A stretch of 6,233 nt of DNA from Verrucomicrobiota bacterium (GTDB lineage Bacteria; Verrucomicrobiota; Verrucomicrobiia; Limisphaerales; JADLHS01). The notes beneath the pieces are model-generated. The model did not search any database. It saw nothing but the letters and a program-made list of their open reading frames with translations, and had not been told where the DNA came from. Position 1 is the stretch's first letter. Each line of letters begins with the position of its first letter. Both the position numbers and the translations under genes were made by a program. Below are positions 1 through 6,233 of the stretch, one piece after another. The stretch lies in contig JANYBF010000176.1 in NCBI GenBank assembly GCA_025360895.1, positions 1 to 6,233 on the forward strand, given 5' to 3'.

Positions 1-962
1 ATTGGCAGCCCGAAGAAGATGGGTTCATTGATCTGGAAAATCTGGGTGGGCAGCGAGAGCCGGCTGACTTTGCGGTAGCCCGGCTCTTTGGAGTTCCACA
101 AGACGAGCGCCAGCGCAATGGTCGCCCCGGTGCCACCGACGTTGACGAAGGTGGTAAAAAATCCAAGCGCGGTAATATACTCCGGCGGCTGACCGGCTGC
201 CGTGGCGGCGACATTGGCGGCGAGGTATTGGAGAAAGATGGGCGCTACGATTGCGTCCACGGCGTTATCGCCATTGATCCCGACGGACCAGAGCAGGGTG
301 ACGAGGAAGGCATATACCAGAATTCCCGGCAGCGTATTCAGGGCGAACACCAGGGGCTTGAAAACGGTTTGCACGAGATGGTCAATATCCACCCCCGCCA
401 CAAATCGGATCAGCCAGAAGGCCACGATGAGGAAGCACAGGGGAATGAGCGACAGAAACGATTCATAAACCACGGACGGCACATTGGCCGGCATCTTGAT
501 GACCAAATTCTTGTCGGTAAAAAATTTCTGAACGCGGACGGAGACCAAGGCGACGATGATCGCAGTAAACATTCCTTTGGAACCAAGGTTCTCCGTGATC
601 AGGGTTTGGTCCTCCAATTTGAGCGAGATCATCAGGAAGATGGCGGTGGCCATGGCCGCGCTTACGACGGCTTCCTGCTTGAGTTGCTTCCCGAGATCAT
701 AGCTGACCGCGAAGCATACAAATACGCCCAGCATGCCGAAGGTGGCGGTCACCGGGATTTGCAACAGTTGGAGGTAGGGGGCGATCACCTTGTCCCACCC
801 GGTGATCGGCAGAAATGTCACAATCGTAAACAACCCCCCGATGATGGTCAGCGGCACCACTGACACCATCCCCGAGCGAATGGCCGACAGATAGGTGTTT
901 TCGCTCAGAGCGGTCAAAACCGGCACGAGGGTTTTGTTCAGAAATCCGGTCGCTTTGTTCAT
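1..962 (-). CDS. PTS sugar permease EIIC, Lac/chitobiose/cellobiose family (C-terminus cut by window start)
   Basis: Integral membrane EIIC component of a phosphotransferase system, the family that takes up beta-linked disaccharides such as N,N'-diacetylchitobiose, cellobiose or lactose and normally phosphorylates them. I translated it directly: the ATG is at 962-960 and 320 residues are open to the window edge. The family is about 430-450 residues, so about a quarter is missing. The N-terminus (FLNKTLVPVL, then NTYLSAIRSGMVSVVPLTIIGG at about 22-43) is typical, several hydrophobic segments follow, and residues 312-320 read NEPIFFGLP, the family signature whose Glu (E313) binds sugar. An AAGG ribosome-binding site lies at 970-973, 7 nt before the ATG. 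Oddity: the usual GIHG motif reads GING (N230), losing the conserved His. No EIIA or EIIB is seen in the window. The family call is firm; the substrate is unknown and could be an amino-sugar disaccharide. Confidence 0.9.
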   Translation of the reverse strand, partial: MNKATGFLNKTLVPVLTALSENTYLSAIRSGMVSVVPLTIIGGLFTIVTFLPITGWDKVIAPYLQLLQIPVTATFGMLGVFVCFAVSYDLGKQLKQEAVVSAAMATAIFLMISLKLEDQTLITENLGSKGMFTAIIVALVSVRVQKFFTDKNLVIKMPANVPSVVYESFLSLIPLCFLIVAFWLIRFVAGVDIDHLVQTVFKPLVFALNTLPGILVYAFLVTLLWSVGINGDNAVDAIVAPIFLQYLAANVAATAAGQPPEYITALGFFTTFVNVGGTGATIALALVLWNSKEPGYRKVSRLSLPTQIFQINEPIFFGLP

Positions 963-978
963 GTTATCGCCTTGGGTG

Positions 979-991
979 GAATTGGGAATTC
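979..991. repeat. short perfect inverted repeat in the permease leader
   Basis: GAATT-GGG-AATTC is a perfect 5 bp inverted repeat with a 3 nt loop. It lies 17 bp upstream of the permease start codon and downstream of the candidate promoter. It could be an operator half-site pair or a tiny hairpin near the ribosome-binding site, but arms this short also occur by chance. Confidence 0.25.
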
Positions 992-1009
992 TGCGCTAGG
1001 ATGGATGAA

Positions 1010-1037
1010 ATTCAAAACCGTTCAAAGTGGTGGTCAA
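1010..1037 (-). promoter_or_regulatory. candidate sigma70-like promoter for the PTS permease
   Basis: On the minus strand TTGACC (1037-1032, five of six matches to TTGACA) is followed after 16 nt by TTGAAT (1015-1010, four of six matches to TATAAT). Transcription would start near 1003 and give a leader of about 40 nt before the ATG at 962. The hexamer TTCAAA (plus strand) occurs at 1011-1016 and again at 1021-1026, exactly 10 bp apart, across the -10 and spacer. This is a consensus match by eye only; the host's sigma factor preference is unknown. Confidence 0.3.
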
Positions 1038-1245
1038 CCGCCGGTGACGGCCGCCGCAGTTAAGTTGTGGAGTCAGAAAAATCACAGAGTCGTGTGCTCA
1101 CAATCCAAGAAATCTTAGGCGTAGCGCAACCGAAAAAGTAATTCGCCCGCCGGTCGCCGCGGTTTATTTGGGAGTAGCCGGCTCCGCCCGGTAGTTTTGG
1201 CGGTCCTGATTTTTATTTCGTTTGAACCCCCGACCGCCGCACAAT

Positions 1246-1249
1246 GAGG
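1246..1249 (+). promoter_or_regulatory. ribosome-binding site fixing the phosphatase start
   Basis: GAGG sits 5 nt before the ATG at 1255. It supports that ATG over the in-frame TTG at 1222, which would add 11 residues (mostly Pro, Arg and Asn) in front of the usual family N-terminus. Confidence 0.6.
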
Positions 1250-1254
1250 CCGCC

Positions 1255-1806
1255 ATGATCTTGAAACGCGCCATCTTCCTCGACCGTGACGGGACGCTCA
1301 TCAAAGAGAAAGAATATCTCCACGATCCCGCGCAGGTGGAAGTTTTTCCCGAAGCATTCGTCAGCCTGCAACGCGTGGTCGCCGCCGGGTTCACCTTGTT
1401 CATCGTCACCAACCAATCTGGCGTCGGGCGCGGTTATTTCACTCTGGCGGACGTGGACGAGGTCAATGCGCGCGTCGTCCAAGAGTTCCAGCCACACGGC
1501 GTCACTTTCCGAAAAATCTACATCGCGCCCGAGGCGCCGGATCAACCGAGTCGGGGGCGCAAGCCGGCCCCTCAGTTTTTGTTTGATGCGCGGGATGAGT
1601 TCGGCATGGACCTTGCCAGTAGTTACATGATCGGTGACAAGCTGATTGATCTCGAATGTGGCTGGAATGCGGGCGTCCGCGCCAGTATTCTGGTCCGCAC
1701 CGGTTATGGCTTGGAAATAGAACGGGAACACCCAGCTCAACTCACCCGCGCCGTCGTCGTGGATGATTTGTCCTCGGCGGCGGACTGGATATTGAAACAG
1801 AAATAG
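1255..1806 (+). CDS. HAD-IIIA family phosphatase, GmhB-like, lacking the zinc loop
   Basis: A 183-residue HAD phosphatase, probably cytoplasmic, of the group that includes D,D-heptose 1,7-bisphosphate 7-phosphatase (GmhB) and the histidinol-phosphatase half of HisB. Motif I is DRDGT (D10 nucleophile, D12 acid/base), motif II is VTNQSG with T52, the conserved Lys lies in GRKPAP (K103), and motif IV is IGDKLID (D128, D132). Length and order fit GmhB. In GmhB and HisB-N a Cys/His cluster between motif II and the Lys binds zinc; here the corresponding stretch (about 90-102) has no Cys or His and is short. The ATG at 1255 places motif I about 10 residues in, as in relatives. glmS starts 7 bp after the stop, so the two are probably cotranscribed, suggesting an envelope-sugar phosphate substrate. 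Fold and catalytic type are sure; exact substrate is not. Confidence 0.85.
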   Translation: MILKRAIFLDRDGTLIKEKEYLHDPAQVEVFPEAFVSLQRVVAAGFTLFIVTNQSGVGRGYFTLADVDEVNARVVQEFQPHGVTFRKIYIAPEAPDQPSRGRKPAPQFLFDARDEFGMDLASSYMIGDKLIDLECGWNAGVRASILVRTGYGLEIEREHPAQLTRAVVVDDLSSAADWILKQK

Positions 1807-1813
1807 ACACCTT

Positions 1814-3670
1814 ATGTGTGGAATCATTGGATACGTCGGCAAGAAGGCGGCCTCGCCGGTCCTGCTCGAAGGACTGCGCCGGCTCGAATATCGTGGTTAC
1901 GACAGTGCTGGGGTGGCAATTATGCAGCGCGCCGATCTGCTCGTGCGCAAGAAAAAAGGCAAGATTGATGAGGGCATTGCCCGCGAATTACTCGCCCATC
2001 CCGCGCCGGGAGAAATCGGCATTGCCCACACCCGCTGGGCCACGCACGGTCCGCCGTGTGACGAAAATTCCCATCCGCATCTCGACCAGTCCGGCAAGAT
2101 CGCGGTCGTCCATAACGGCGTCATCGAGAACTATGATCAACTCAAGCAACGCCTGCTCAAGGCCGGGCATCAATTTCATTCCACCACCGATACGGAGGTT
2201 CTCGCGCATCTGATCGGGGAGCATTACGCAAAACGGTCGGCGCCGCAGTCGGAATTGAATCCGCTCACCCAGGCTGTGTGCGACGCGCTCCGCGAAGTCA
2301 TCGGCACCTACGGCATCGCCGTGATCTGCACCGAACAACCGGACGTGATGGTGGGGGCGCGGCGTGGTTCCCCGCTGATTATCGGCATTGGCGACGGCGA
2401 GAATTTTCTAACCAGCGATGCCAATGCCATTGTGGTGCATACGCGGCAGGTGGTTTTTCTGAACGACTACGATGTGGCCACCGTCACGCGCGAACGCTTT
2501 GACGTGTTGAATCTCGGGACCGACACCGCCAACGTCCAGATCAGCAAGCTTGAGTTTCAGGCCGAGGATTCCCAGAAGGGTGAATACGCGCACTTCATGC
2601 TCAAGGAAATCTTTGAGCAGCCCCGCACGGTGGAGAATGCCCTGCGCGGACGGGTGGATCATGAAGGCGCGACGGCACGGTTTGGGGGCTTGAACATGAG
2701 TTCGGCGGAACTCCGCAGTATTGATCGCGTGGTGATCGCGGCCAGCGGCACGAGCTGGCACGCGGCGCTCGTCGGGGAGTATCTCATCGAGGAATTCGCG
2801 CACCTGCCGGTGGAAGTCGAGTTCGCCCACGAGTTTTGTTATCGCAATGCCCCGCTGGAGAAAAATACGGTGTTGCTCGTCATCTCACAATCCGGTGAAA
2901 CGGCGGACACGCTGGCGGCGTTACGCGAAGCCCGGCGGCGCGGCCATCGCGCGCTCGCCATCGTCAACGTGGTGGGCAGCACCATTGCCCGCGAATCCGA
3001 TGGGGGCATTTACATGCACGCTGGACCGGAAATCGGTGTGGCTTCCACCAAGGCGTTCATTTCCACACTTACCATCCTCTCGCTCCTTGGCGTGCATCTG
3101 GGCCGGATGCGCATGTTATCTGCCGGGCGGGCCTCGGAAATTCTTAAAGCGCTGGAGGCCGTGCCGAAACAGATTGAAACTTTGCTCCAGCAAGATGACA
3201 CGATCAAGCAGCTCGCCGCAAAGTATGCGGCCGCCGAAGATTTCTTTTTCCTTAGCCGGGGCTACACCTTTCCGGCCGCCCTCGAAGGTGCGCTCAAGCT
3301 TAAGGAGATTTCCTACATCCATGCCGAAGGCTATTCGGCGGCAGAAATGAAGCATGGCCCCATCGCGCTGATTGATGAGAGGACGCCCACGGTTTTCCTC
3401 GTACCCCAGGATTCGATGTATGACAAGACGATGGCGAACCTCGCTATGATCCGCGCCCGCAAAGGGCCGATCATTGCGGTGGCCACCGAAGGGGATGAAG
3501 CAATTAAGAAAGTGGCGGATGACGTAATCTTCGTGCCGAAGACGATTGAGCCGCTGTATCCGATTCTGACGAGTGTACCGTTGCAACTCTTCGCCTACCA
3601 CATCGCCGTCGCGCGCGGTTGCGATGTGGACAAGCCCCGCAACCTCGCCAAGAGCGTGACGGTGCAATGA
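1814..3670 (+). CDS. glmS: glutamine--fructose-6-phosphate aminotransferase (isomerizing), glucosamine-6-phosphate synthase
   Basis: Makes glucosamine 6-phosphate from fructose 6-phosphate and glutamine, the first committed step to UDP-GlcNAc for peptidoglycan and lipopolysaccharide; cytoplasmic. It is complete at 618 residues (E. coli about 609). The N-terminal class II glutaminase domain (about 1-225) begins MCGIIGYVG, with Cys2 as nucleophile after Met removal, RWATHG (74-79), HNGVIENY with N101-G102, and TDTE (125-128). Two SIS sugar-isomerase domains follow (about 300-430 and 470-605), with SGTSWHA (311-317), SQSGET (358-363) and STKAF (411-415). Isomerase residues aligned with E. coli Lys485, Glu488, His504 and Lys603 are K495, E498, H514 and K613. 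A few extra residues near 140-150 in the glutaminase domain explain the greater length. No clear ribosome-binding site precedes the ATG, so translation probably follows the phosphatase gene 7 bp upstream. The glmS ribozyme of Firmicutes is absent from this gap. Confidence 0.98.
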   Translation: MCGIIGYVGKKAASPVLLEGLRRLEYRGYDSAGVAIMQRADLLVRKKKGKIDEGIARELLAHPAPGEIGIAHTRWATHGPPCDENSHPHLDQSGKIAVVHNGVIENYDQLKQRLLKAGHQFHSTTDTEVLAHLIGEHYAKRSAPQSELNPLTQAVCDALREVIGTYGIAVICTEQPDVMVGARRGSPLIIGIGDGENFLTSDANAIVVHTRQVVFLNDYDVATVTRERFDVLNLGTDTANVQISKLEFQAEDSQKGEYAHFMLKEIFEQPRTVENALRGRVDHEGATARFGGLNMSSAELRSIDRVVIAASGTSWHAALVGEYLIEEFAHLPVEVEFAHEFCYRNAPLEKNTVLLVISQSGETADTLAALREARRRGHRALAIVNVVGSTIARESDGGIYMHAGPEIGVASTKAFISTLTILSLLGVHLGRMRMLSAGRASEILKALEAVPKQIETLLQQDDTIKQLAAKYAAAEDFFFLSRGYTFPAALEGALKLKEISYIHAEGYSAAEMKHGPIALIDERTPTVFLVPQDSMYDKTMANLAMIRARKGPIIAVATEGDEAIKKVADDVIFVPKTIEPLYPILTSVPLQLFAYHIAVARGCDVDKPRNLAKSVTVQ

Positions 3671-3671
3671 A

Positions 3672-4805
3672 TCAGCTTCGGAAAAATCGCGCCGCCAGCA
3701 GATTGGAAACCGCCCCAAATCCGACCAACACTGCTAGCGGTAGTAACACCGTTCCAAAACCACTGCCGAAGCTGATGAGTTGATGCAGCGCTTTCAACGC
3801 CCAACCCGTCGGCAGGCAGAGGGCAAGGTTTTGAAATGCGGGTGGGGCAATTTCCAATGGCCACCAGCAGCCACCCAACGCGGCCATCAACAGGCTCGCC
3901 AAAACACAAACGCCCACGACGCGGTCCTCCTCCGCCCGCAAGGAACCCACCAGCACCCCAATTGAACTGCCGACCCAGCCCAGAATCAGCAAGGTGAGGG
4001 TTACGGCCGGCAGGTTGGCGCCGAGATTGACGCCCATTGCGAATTTTCCCACGGCGAGGAAGAAGATGATTTGCGTCGCGCCGAGCAACATCAGTCCGTA
4101 GATTTTTCCCATGACCACTTCGAGCTTCGTCACGGGATAAACCATCAACCGCCGGATCACGCCGTTGCGCCGCTCCGCCGCCACCAGCGCGCCACCGAAG
4201 ACCATGAGGTTCATCATCAGATACATCACGAGATTACCCGGCAGCGAGAAACTGAACCCGGACGGCACGGGCTGGCGTCCGGCAAACTTTGCATTGAGGC
4301 TGACTGGGTTTGGCTTCTTCATGACCGCGCGGAGTTGTTCCTCGGTAATTGTTGCGGGAGCGTTGGTCTGCGTTGCGGCTTCCAACAAGTGACTGTTCAT
4401 TGCGATCACCGCGCGCACCAGTCGCACTTCGATGATGGCCGCATCGGATTCTGCCGAGCCGTCACGCTTGAAGAATCCCACTTTGCTTTGCTCGCCACTG
4501 AGCACCCGGCTCGTGAAGTTGGTGGGACTCCGGATAGTGCGCGCGGCGGATTCGCGATTCGTCAGGTTGAGCAATCTCATGCCCTGCGTGTCGAGTTCGT
4601 CCAGAAACACACGACTGAGGAAATTGGTGTCGTTGTTTTCCACCAGTACGGGCGGCCTGCGATTGTAAGGGTCACTGGGGCCGCGATTGGCGAAGCCCAT
4701 GAAATAAATGAACGCCAGCGGCACCACAAACAGCCAGATGTAAGCGGATTTCCGCTTCATGAAAAGCCGCAGGTCATTGTGGCCGATGGCGAGGATGCGT
4801 CTCAT
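3672..4805 (-). CDS. ABC-2 type exporter permease (second permease of operon)
   Basis: Membrane subunit of an ABC exporter, 377 residues. It has the ABC-2 layout: a cytoplasmic N-terminus, TM1 at about 22-39, a large extracytoplasmic domain (about 40-187), then five hydrophobic segments (about 190-209, 234-256, 265-287, 296-314, 350-372). The stretch GGCWWPLEIAPPAFQ (311-325) followed by PTGWALKAL (332-340) is the characteristic C-terminal ABC-2 motif. The ATG overlaps the stop of permease 1 as ATGA, and an AGGGG ribosome-binding site lies at 4813-4817, 7 nt upstream. It is probably translationally coupled and dimerises with permease 1 over a shared ATPase. Its TGA is separated by one base from the glmS stop on the other strand. 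The substrate cannot be read from the sequence; relatives export drugs, lipids, polysaccharides or sodium. Confidence 0.9.
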   Translation of the reverse strand: MRRILAIGHNDLRLFMKRKSAYIWLFVVPLAFIYFMGFANRGPSDPYNRRPPVLVENNDTNFLSRVFLDELDTQGMRLLNLTNRESAARTIRSPTNFTSRVLSGEQSKVGFFKRDGSAESDAAIIEVRLVRAVIAMNSHLLEAATQTNAPATITEEQLRAVMKKPNPVSLNAKFAGRQPVPSGFSFSLPGNLVMYLMMNLMVFGGALVAAERRNGVIRRLMVYPVTKLEVVMGKIYGLMLLGATQIIFFLAVGKFAMGVNLGANLPAVTLTLLILGWVGSSIGVLVGSLRAEEDRVVGVCVLASLLMAALGGCWWPLEIAPPAFQNLALCLPTGWALKALHQLISFGSGFGTVLLPLAVLVGFGAVSNLLAARFFRS

Positions 4806-6085
4806 GGGCGCACCCCTGCCCGAAATTGCCGGCGGAACAACAGCGCGGCCAGCGTCAACAACACCGCGCCCAGTGCGAGCAGTTTGAGCAACGCGAAAAC
4901 CCAGGTGTTCTCATTGCCGCCGTACTGAAGATTGCGCATTGTGTCCACGAACCAGTTGGTCGGGAGCAGCGGAGTGACGTGCTCCCGCAGGAATACGGGG
5001 AGTGATTCTGCTGGAAACATACAACCGCCTGCCAGACCCAGCCCCATCCCGACGACGGTGTTGAGCGCCCCCGCTCTCCGTTCATCGGGAATTAACGCCA
5101 CCATCAGCGCCATCAGTCCGGCGGCCGTGCAGGCGTAACCGATCACCATCAATACAAGCGCCCACGGTTGCCGCCATTTCACCCCAAACATAAGACCGCC
5201 TCCCCCCAGCAGAATGGCGCTGCAAATCAACAGCACCACGACGACGAATATCACCTTGCTGGCCACGAATGGAGTCAGTTGCTGATGCAACGTGTGATAG
5301 CGGGCGAACGTGCGTTGCCGGAGTTCGCGGTGAAGATCGGTCATCGCGGTGCTGGCGAGGAACAGCAGAAACATGCCGGCCATGCCCAAAAGCAGGTAGC
5401 CGAAGATCTCGGAAGTGGGACTGCTCTTTTTCGCGGCGTTGTTGGTTGTGTTGTCGTCCTTCGTCGCATCGGCCGGGGCATCCTTCTCGTAAATGACCCG
5501 CGGTGGATTGATGAACTTCTCGGCCTTCTTGAGTTTGTCGCCCGCGCGCTCGATCAAAACGGCAACCTTTTTGTAGCCGCCCTTGCCCGCAATGACTTCT
5601 TGCCAGTCGGGAAACTCGGACTGGAGATTCCGCGAGATGGCATTCAGCGCGGTCACCACCGCCCCCAGCATCTCTTCCAGCACGGCGGGATGAATGGATT
5701 GCGCCGGGTTCTTGACCAGTTCGAGGCTCACGGCTTCGCGCCCAGTGAGATAATTGCGCGTAAAATTGGTCGGGATGATCAACACGGCGCTGATCTGGTT
5801 GTCGTTGATCTGGCGCAACGCTTCTGCGCGCTCCAGAAAAATGGGTTCGAGATACTTGCTGCCCTCGTTTTGGTTGGCGGCGCCCCGCAGGAAATCGGAC
5901 AGCACCGTTTTGTCCTCGTCCACCACGGCAAAGCGGATGCGGCCCAGCGCGCCGTTATCCGATTTGCCACCAAACACCAGGCCGATCATCGCGGTGAGGC
6001 ATAACGGCACGAGCAAGTTGATCAGCAACGGGACCGGATTGCGCCACGCCCGGCGCAGGTCTTTGGCGAGCAAAACGCGCAGCAT
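4802..6085 (-). CDS. ABC-2 type exporter permease (first permease of operon)
   Basis: Membrane subunit of the same ABC exporter, 427 residues from the ATG at 6085. TM1 is at about 18-38; an extracytoplasmic domain of nearly 190 residues (about 40-226) follows; five further segments lie near 227-247, 277-300, 307-330, 339-357 and 397-417. LAGGCMFPAESLP (351-363) and PTNWFVDTMRNLQYGG (375-390) match the ABC-2 C-terminal motif. Just before TM2 is a polar, low-complexity Lys/Asp/Asn linker (about 201-223). A longer reading frame opens at 6199 but would run over the ATPase 3' end and adds a 38-residue Arg/Pro-rich leader, so I prefer 6085, which has GGGAG 5 nt upstream. The ATPase stop is 2 bp before and permease 2 overlaps by 4 bp. 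Two unlike permeases suggest a heterodimeric channel. Substrate unknown. Confidence 0.9.
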   Translation of the reverse strand: MLRVLLAKDLRRAWRNPVPLLINLLVPLCLTAMIGLVFGGKSDNGALGRIRFAVVDEDKTVLSDFLRGAANQNEGSKYLEPIFLERAEALRQINDNQISAVLIIPTNFTRNYLTGREAVSLELVKNPAQSIHPAVLEEMLGAVVTALNAISRNLQSEFPDWQEVIAGKGGYKKVAVLIERAGDKLKKAEKFINPPRVIYEKDAPADATKDDNTTNNAAKKSSPTSEIFGYLLLGMAGMFLLFLASTAMTDLHRELRQRTFARYHTLHQQLTPFVASKVIFVVVVLLICSAILLGGGGLMFGVKWRQPWALVLMVIGYACTAAGLMALMVALIPDERRAGALNTVVGMGLGLAGGCMFPAESLPVFLREHVTPLLPTNWFVDTMRNLQYGGNENTWVFALLKLLALGAVLLTLAALLFRRQFRAGVRP

Positions 6086-6087
6086 GA

Positions 6088-6233
6088 TTACTCCCGTAAT
6101 TCCCGGCCTGTGAGCTGGAGAAACACGTCGTTCAAGCTGGGCCGTTTGAGGGTGACATTCTCGACGCGGATCGGGAGGCCGAGCAAATCCTTGAGGCACT
6201 CGGACGGATCGCGCGTTCCGATGGCTGACACAA
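6088..6233 (-). CDS. ABC exporter ATP-binding subunit, C-terminal end only (cut by window end)
   Basis: Only the last 47 residues and the TAA stop (6090-6088) are inside the window, so the Walker motifs are not visible. The end reads VENVTLKRPSLNDVFLQLTG then RELRE, which is the typical tail of DrrA/CcmA-like exporter ATPases, where a (P)(T/S)L-(D/N)-DVFL-LTG motif closes the C-terminal domain. The reading frame is independent of permease 1 and stops 2 bp before its ATG. The order ATPase-permease-permease on one strand makes it the energising subunit of the exporter. The family call rests on this tail plus context. Confidence 0.85.
   Translation of the reverse strand, partial: VSAIGTRDPSECLKDLLGLPIRVENVTLKRPSLNDVFLQLTGRELRE
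6091..6095 (-). promoter_or_regulatory. ribosome-binding site fixing the permease 1 start
   Basis: GGGAG on the minus strand ends 5 nt before the ATG at 6085 and lies inside the last codons of the ATP-binding subunit gene. It decides for the short start and implies that ribosomes finishing the ATPase can reinitiate on the permease. Confidence 0.6.

Larger units (their letters stand above)
963..1254. other. divergent intergenic region between PTS permease and phosphatase-glmS
   Basis: This 292 bp gap separates two divergently transcribed units and should hold both promoters. Facing left, a candidate promoter is visible at 1010-1037. Facing right I found no convincing promoter; the best pair is TTGGGA (1168-1173) and TAGTTT (1192-1197) with an 18 nt spacer, which is weak. 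I see no tRNA, no riboswitch that I recognise, and no credible small ORF. There is a GC-rich stretch around 1040-1060 and another at 1145-1190. Confidence 0.6.

Noticed and set aside
228..863. A 211-codon plus-strand open frame over the PTS permease
   Set aside because: It is the antisense shadow of the EIIC gene; the product is His/Gly/Asp/Arg-rich with no recognisable domain, while the minus strand gives a clear family match.
1171..1185. Small GGAG...CTCC hairpin as a terminator in the intergenic region
   Set aside because: Only a 4 bp stem with no T-run, and no gene on either strand ends here.
1807..1813. glmS ribozyme or glucosamine-6-phosphate riboswitch before glmS
   Set aside because: Only 7 bp separate the genes, leaving no room for the ribozyme, and no such element is recognised before the phosphatase gene.
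1213..1842. A 209-codon minus-strand open frame over the HAD phosphatase
   Set aside because: The plus strand encodes all HAD motifs here; the minus frame has no recognisable fold and is a shadow.
4071..4928. A 285-codon plus-strand open frame over both permease genes
   Set aside because: Antisense shadow with a His/Arg/Glu-rich composition and no known motif; it crosses the junction of two well-supported ABC-2 genes.
5168..6004. A 278-codon plus-strand open frame over permease 1
   Set aside because: Antisense shadow caused by GC-rich codon bias; composition is implausible and no ribosome-binding site or domain is evident.
6086..6199. Upstream start for permease 1 at 6199
   Set aside because: It would overlap the ATPase reading frame by over 100 bp and add an Arg/Pro-rich leader; the ATG at 6085 has a good ribosome-binding site and a normal ABC-2 N-terminus.

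Overview
This 6.2 kb window is a chromosomal stretch of a moderately GC-rich bacterium. The heptose-bisphosphatase-like enzyme and general gene style suggest a Gram-negative, perhaps a PVC-superphylum (Verrucomicrobiota-like) organism, but that placement is an impression and no marker in the window proves it. I see no rRNA, tRNA, CRISPR array, insertion sequence or phage gene.

Left block (1-962, minus strand): the N-terminal 320 residues of a PTS EIIC permease of the lactose/N,N'-diacetylchitobiose/cellobiose family, cut by the window start. It carries the family NEPIFFGLP signature. The position that I align with the conserved His of the family's GI-H-G motif is Asn. A 292 bp divergent intergenic region follows (963-1254) with a plausible promoter for the permease.

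Middle block (1255-3670, plus strand): a tight two-gene unit. A HAD-superfamily phosphatase resembling GmhB, but without its zinc-binding Cys/His loop, is followed 7 bp later by complete glmS (glucosamine-6-phosphate synthase), which makes the entry metabolite for UDP-GlcNAc, peptidoglycan and lipopolysaccharide. The unit points to cell-envelope sugar supply.

Right block (3672-6233, minus strand): an ABC-2-type exporter operon transcribed towards glmS. In its own order it holds the C-terminal end of an ATP-binding subunit (cut by the window end), permease 1, and permease 2. Spacings are +2 bp and a 4 bp ATGA overlap, so the three subunits are probably translationally coupled and form one exporter of unknown substrate. 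The last permease and glmS converge with a single base between their stop codons.

Overall the region is mostly ordinary housekeeping and transport. The most unusual point is the His-to-Asn change in the EIIC permease, followed by the loss of the zinc loop in the phosphatase. I did not find a convincing new multi-gene system.
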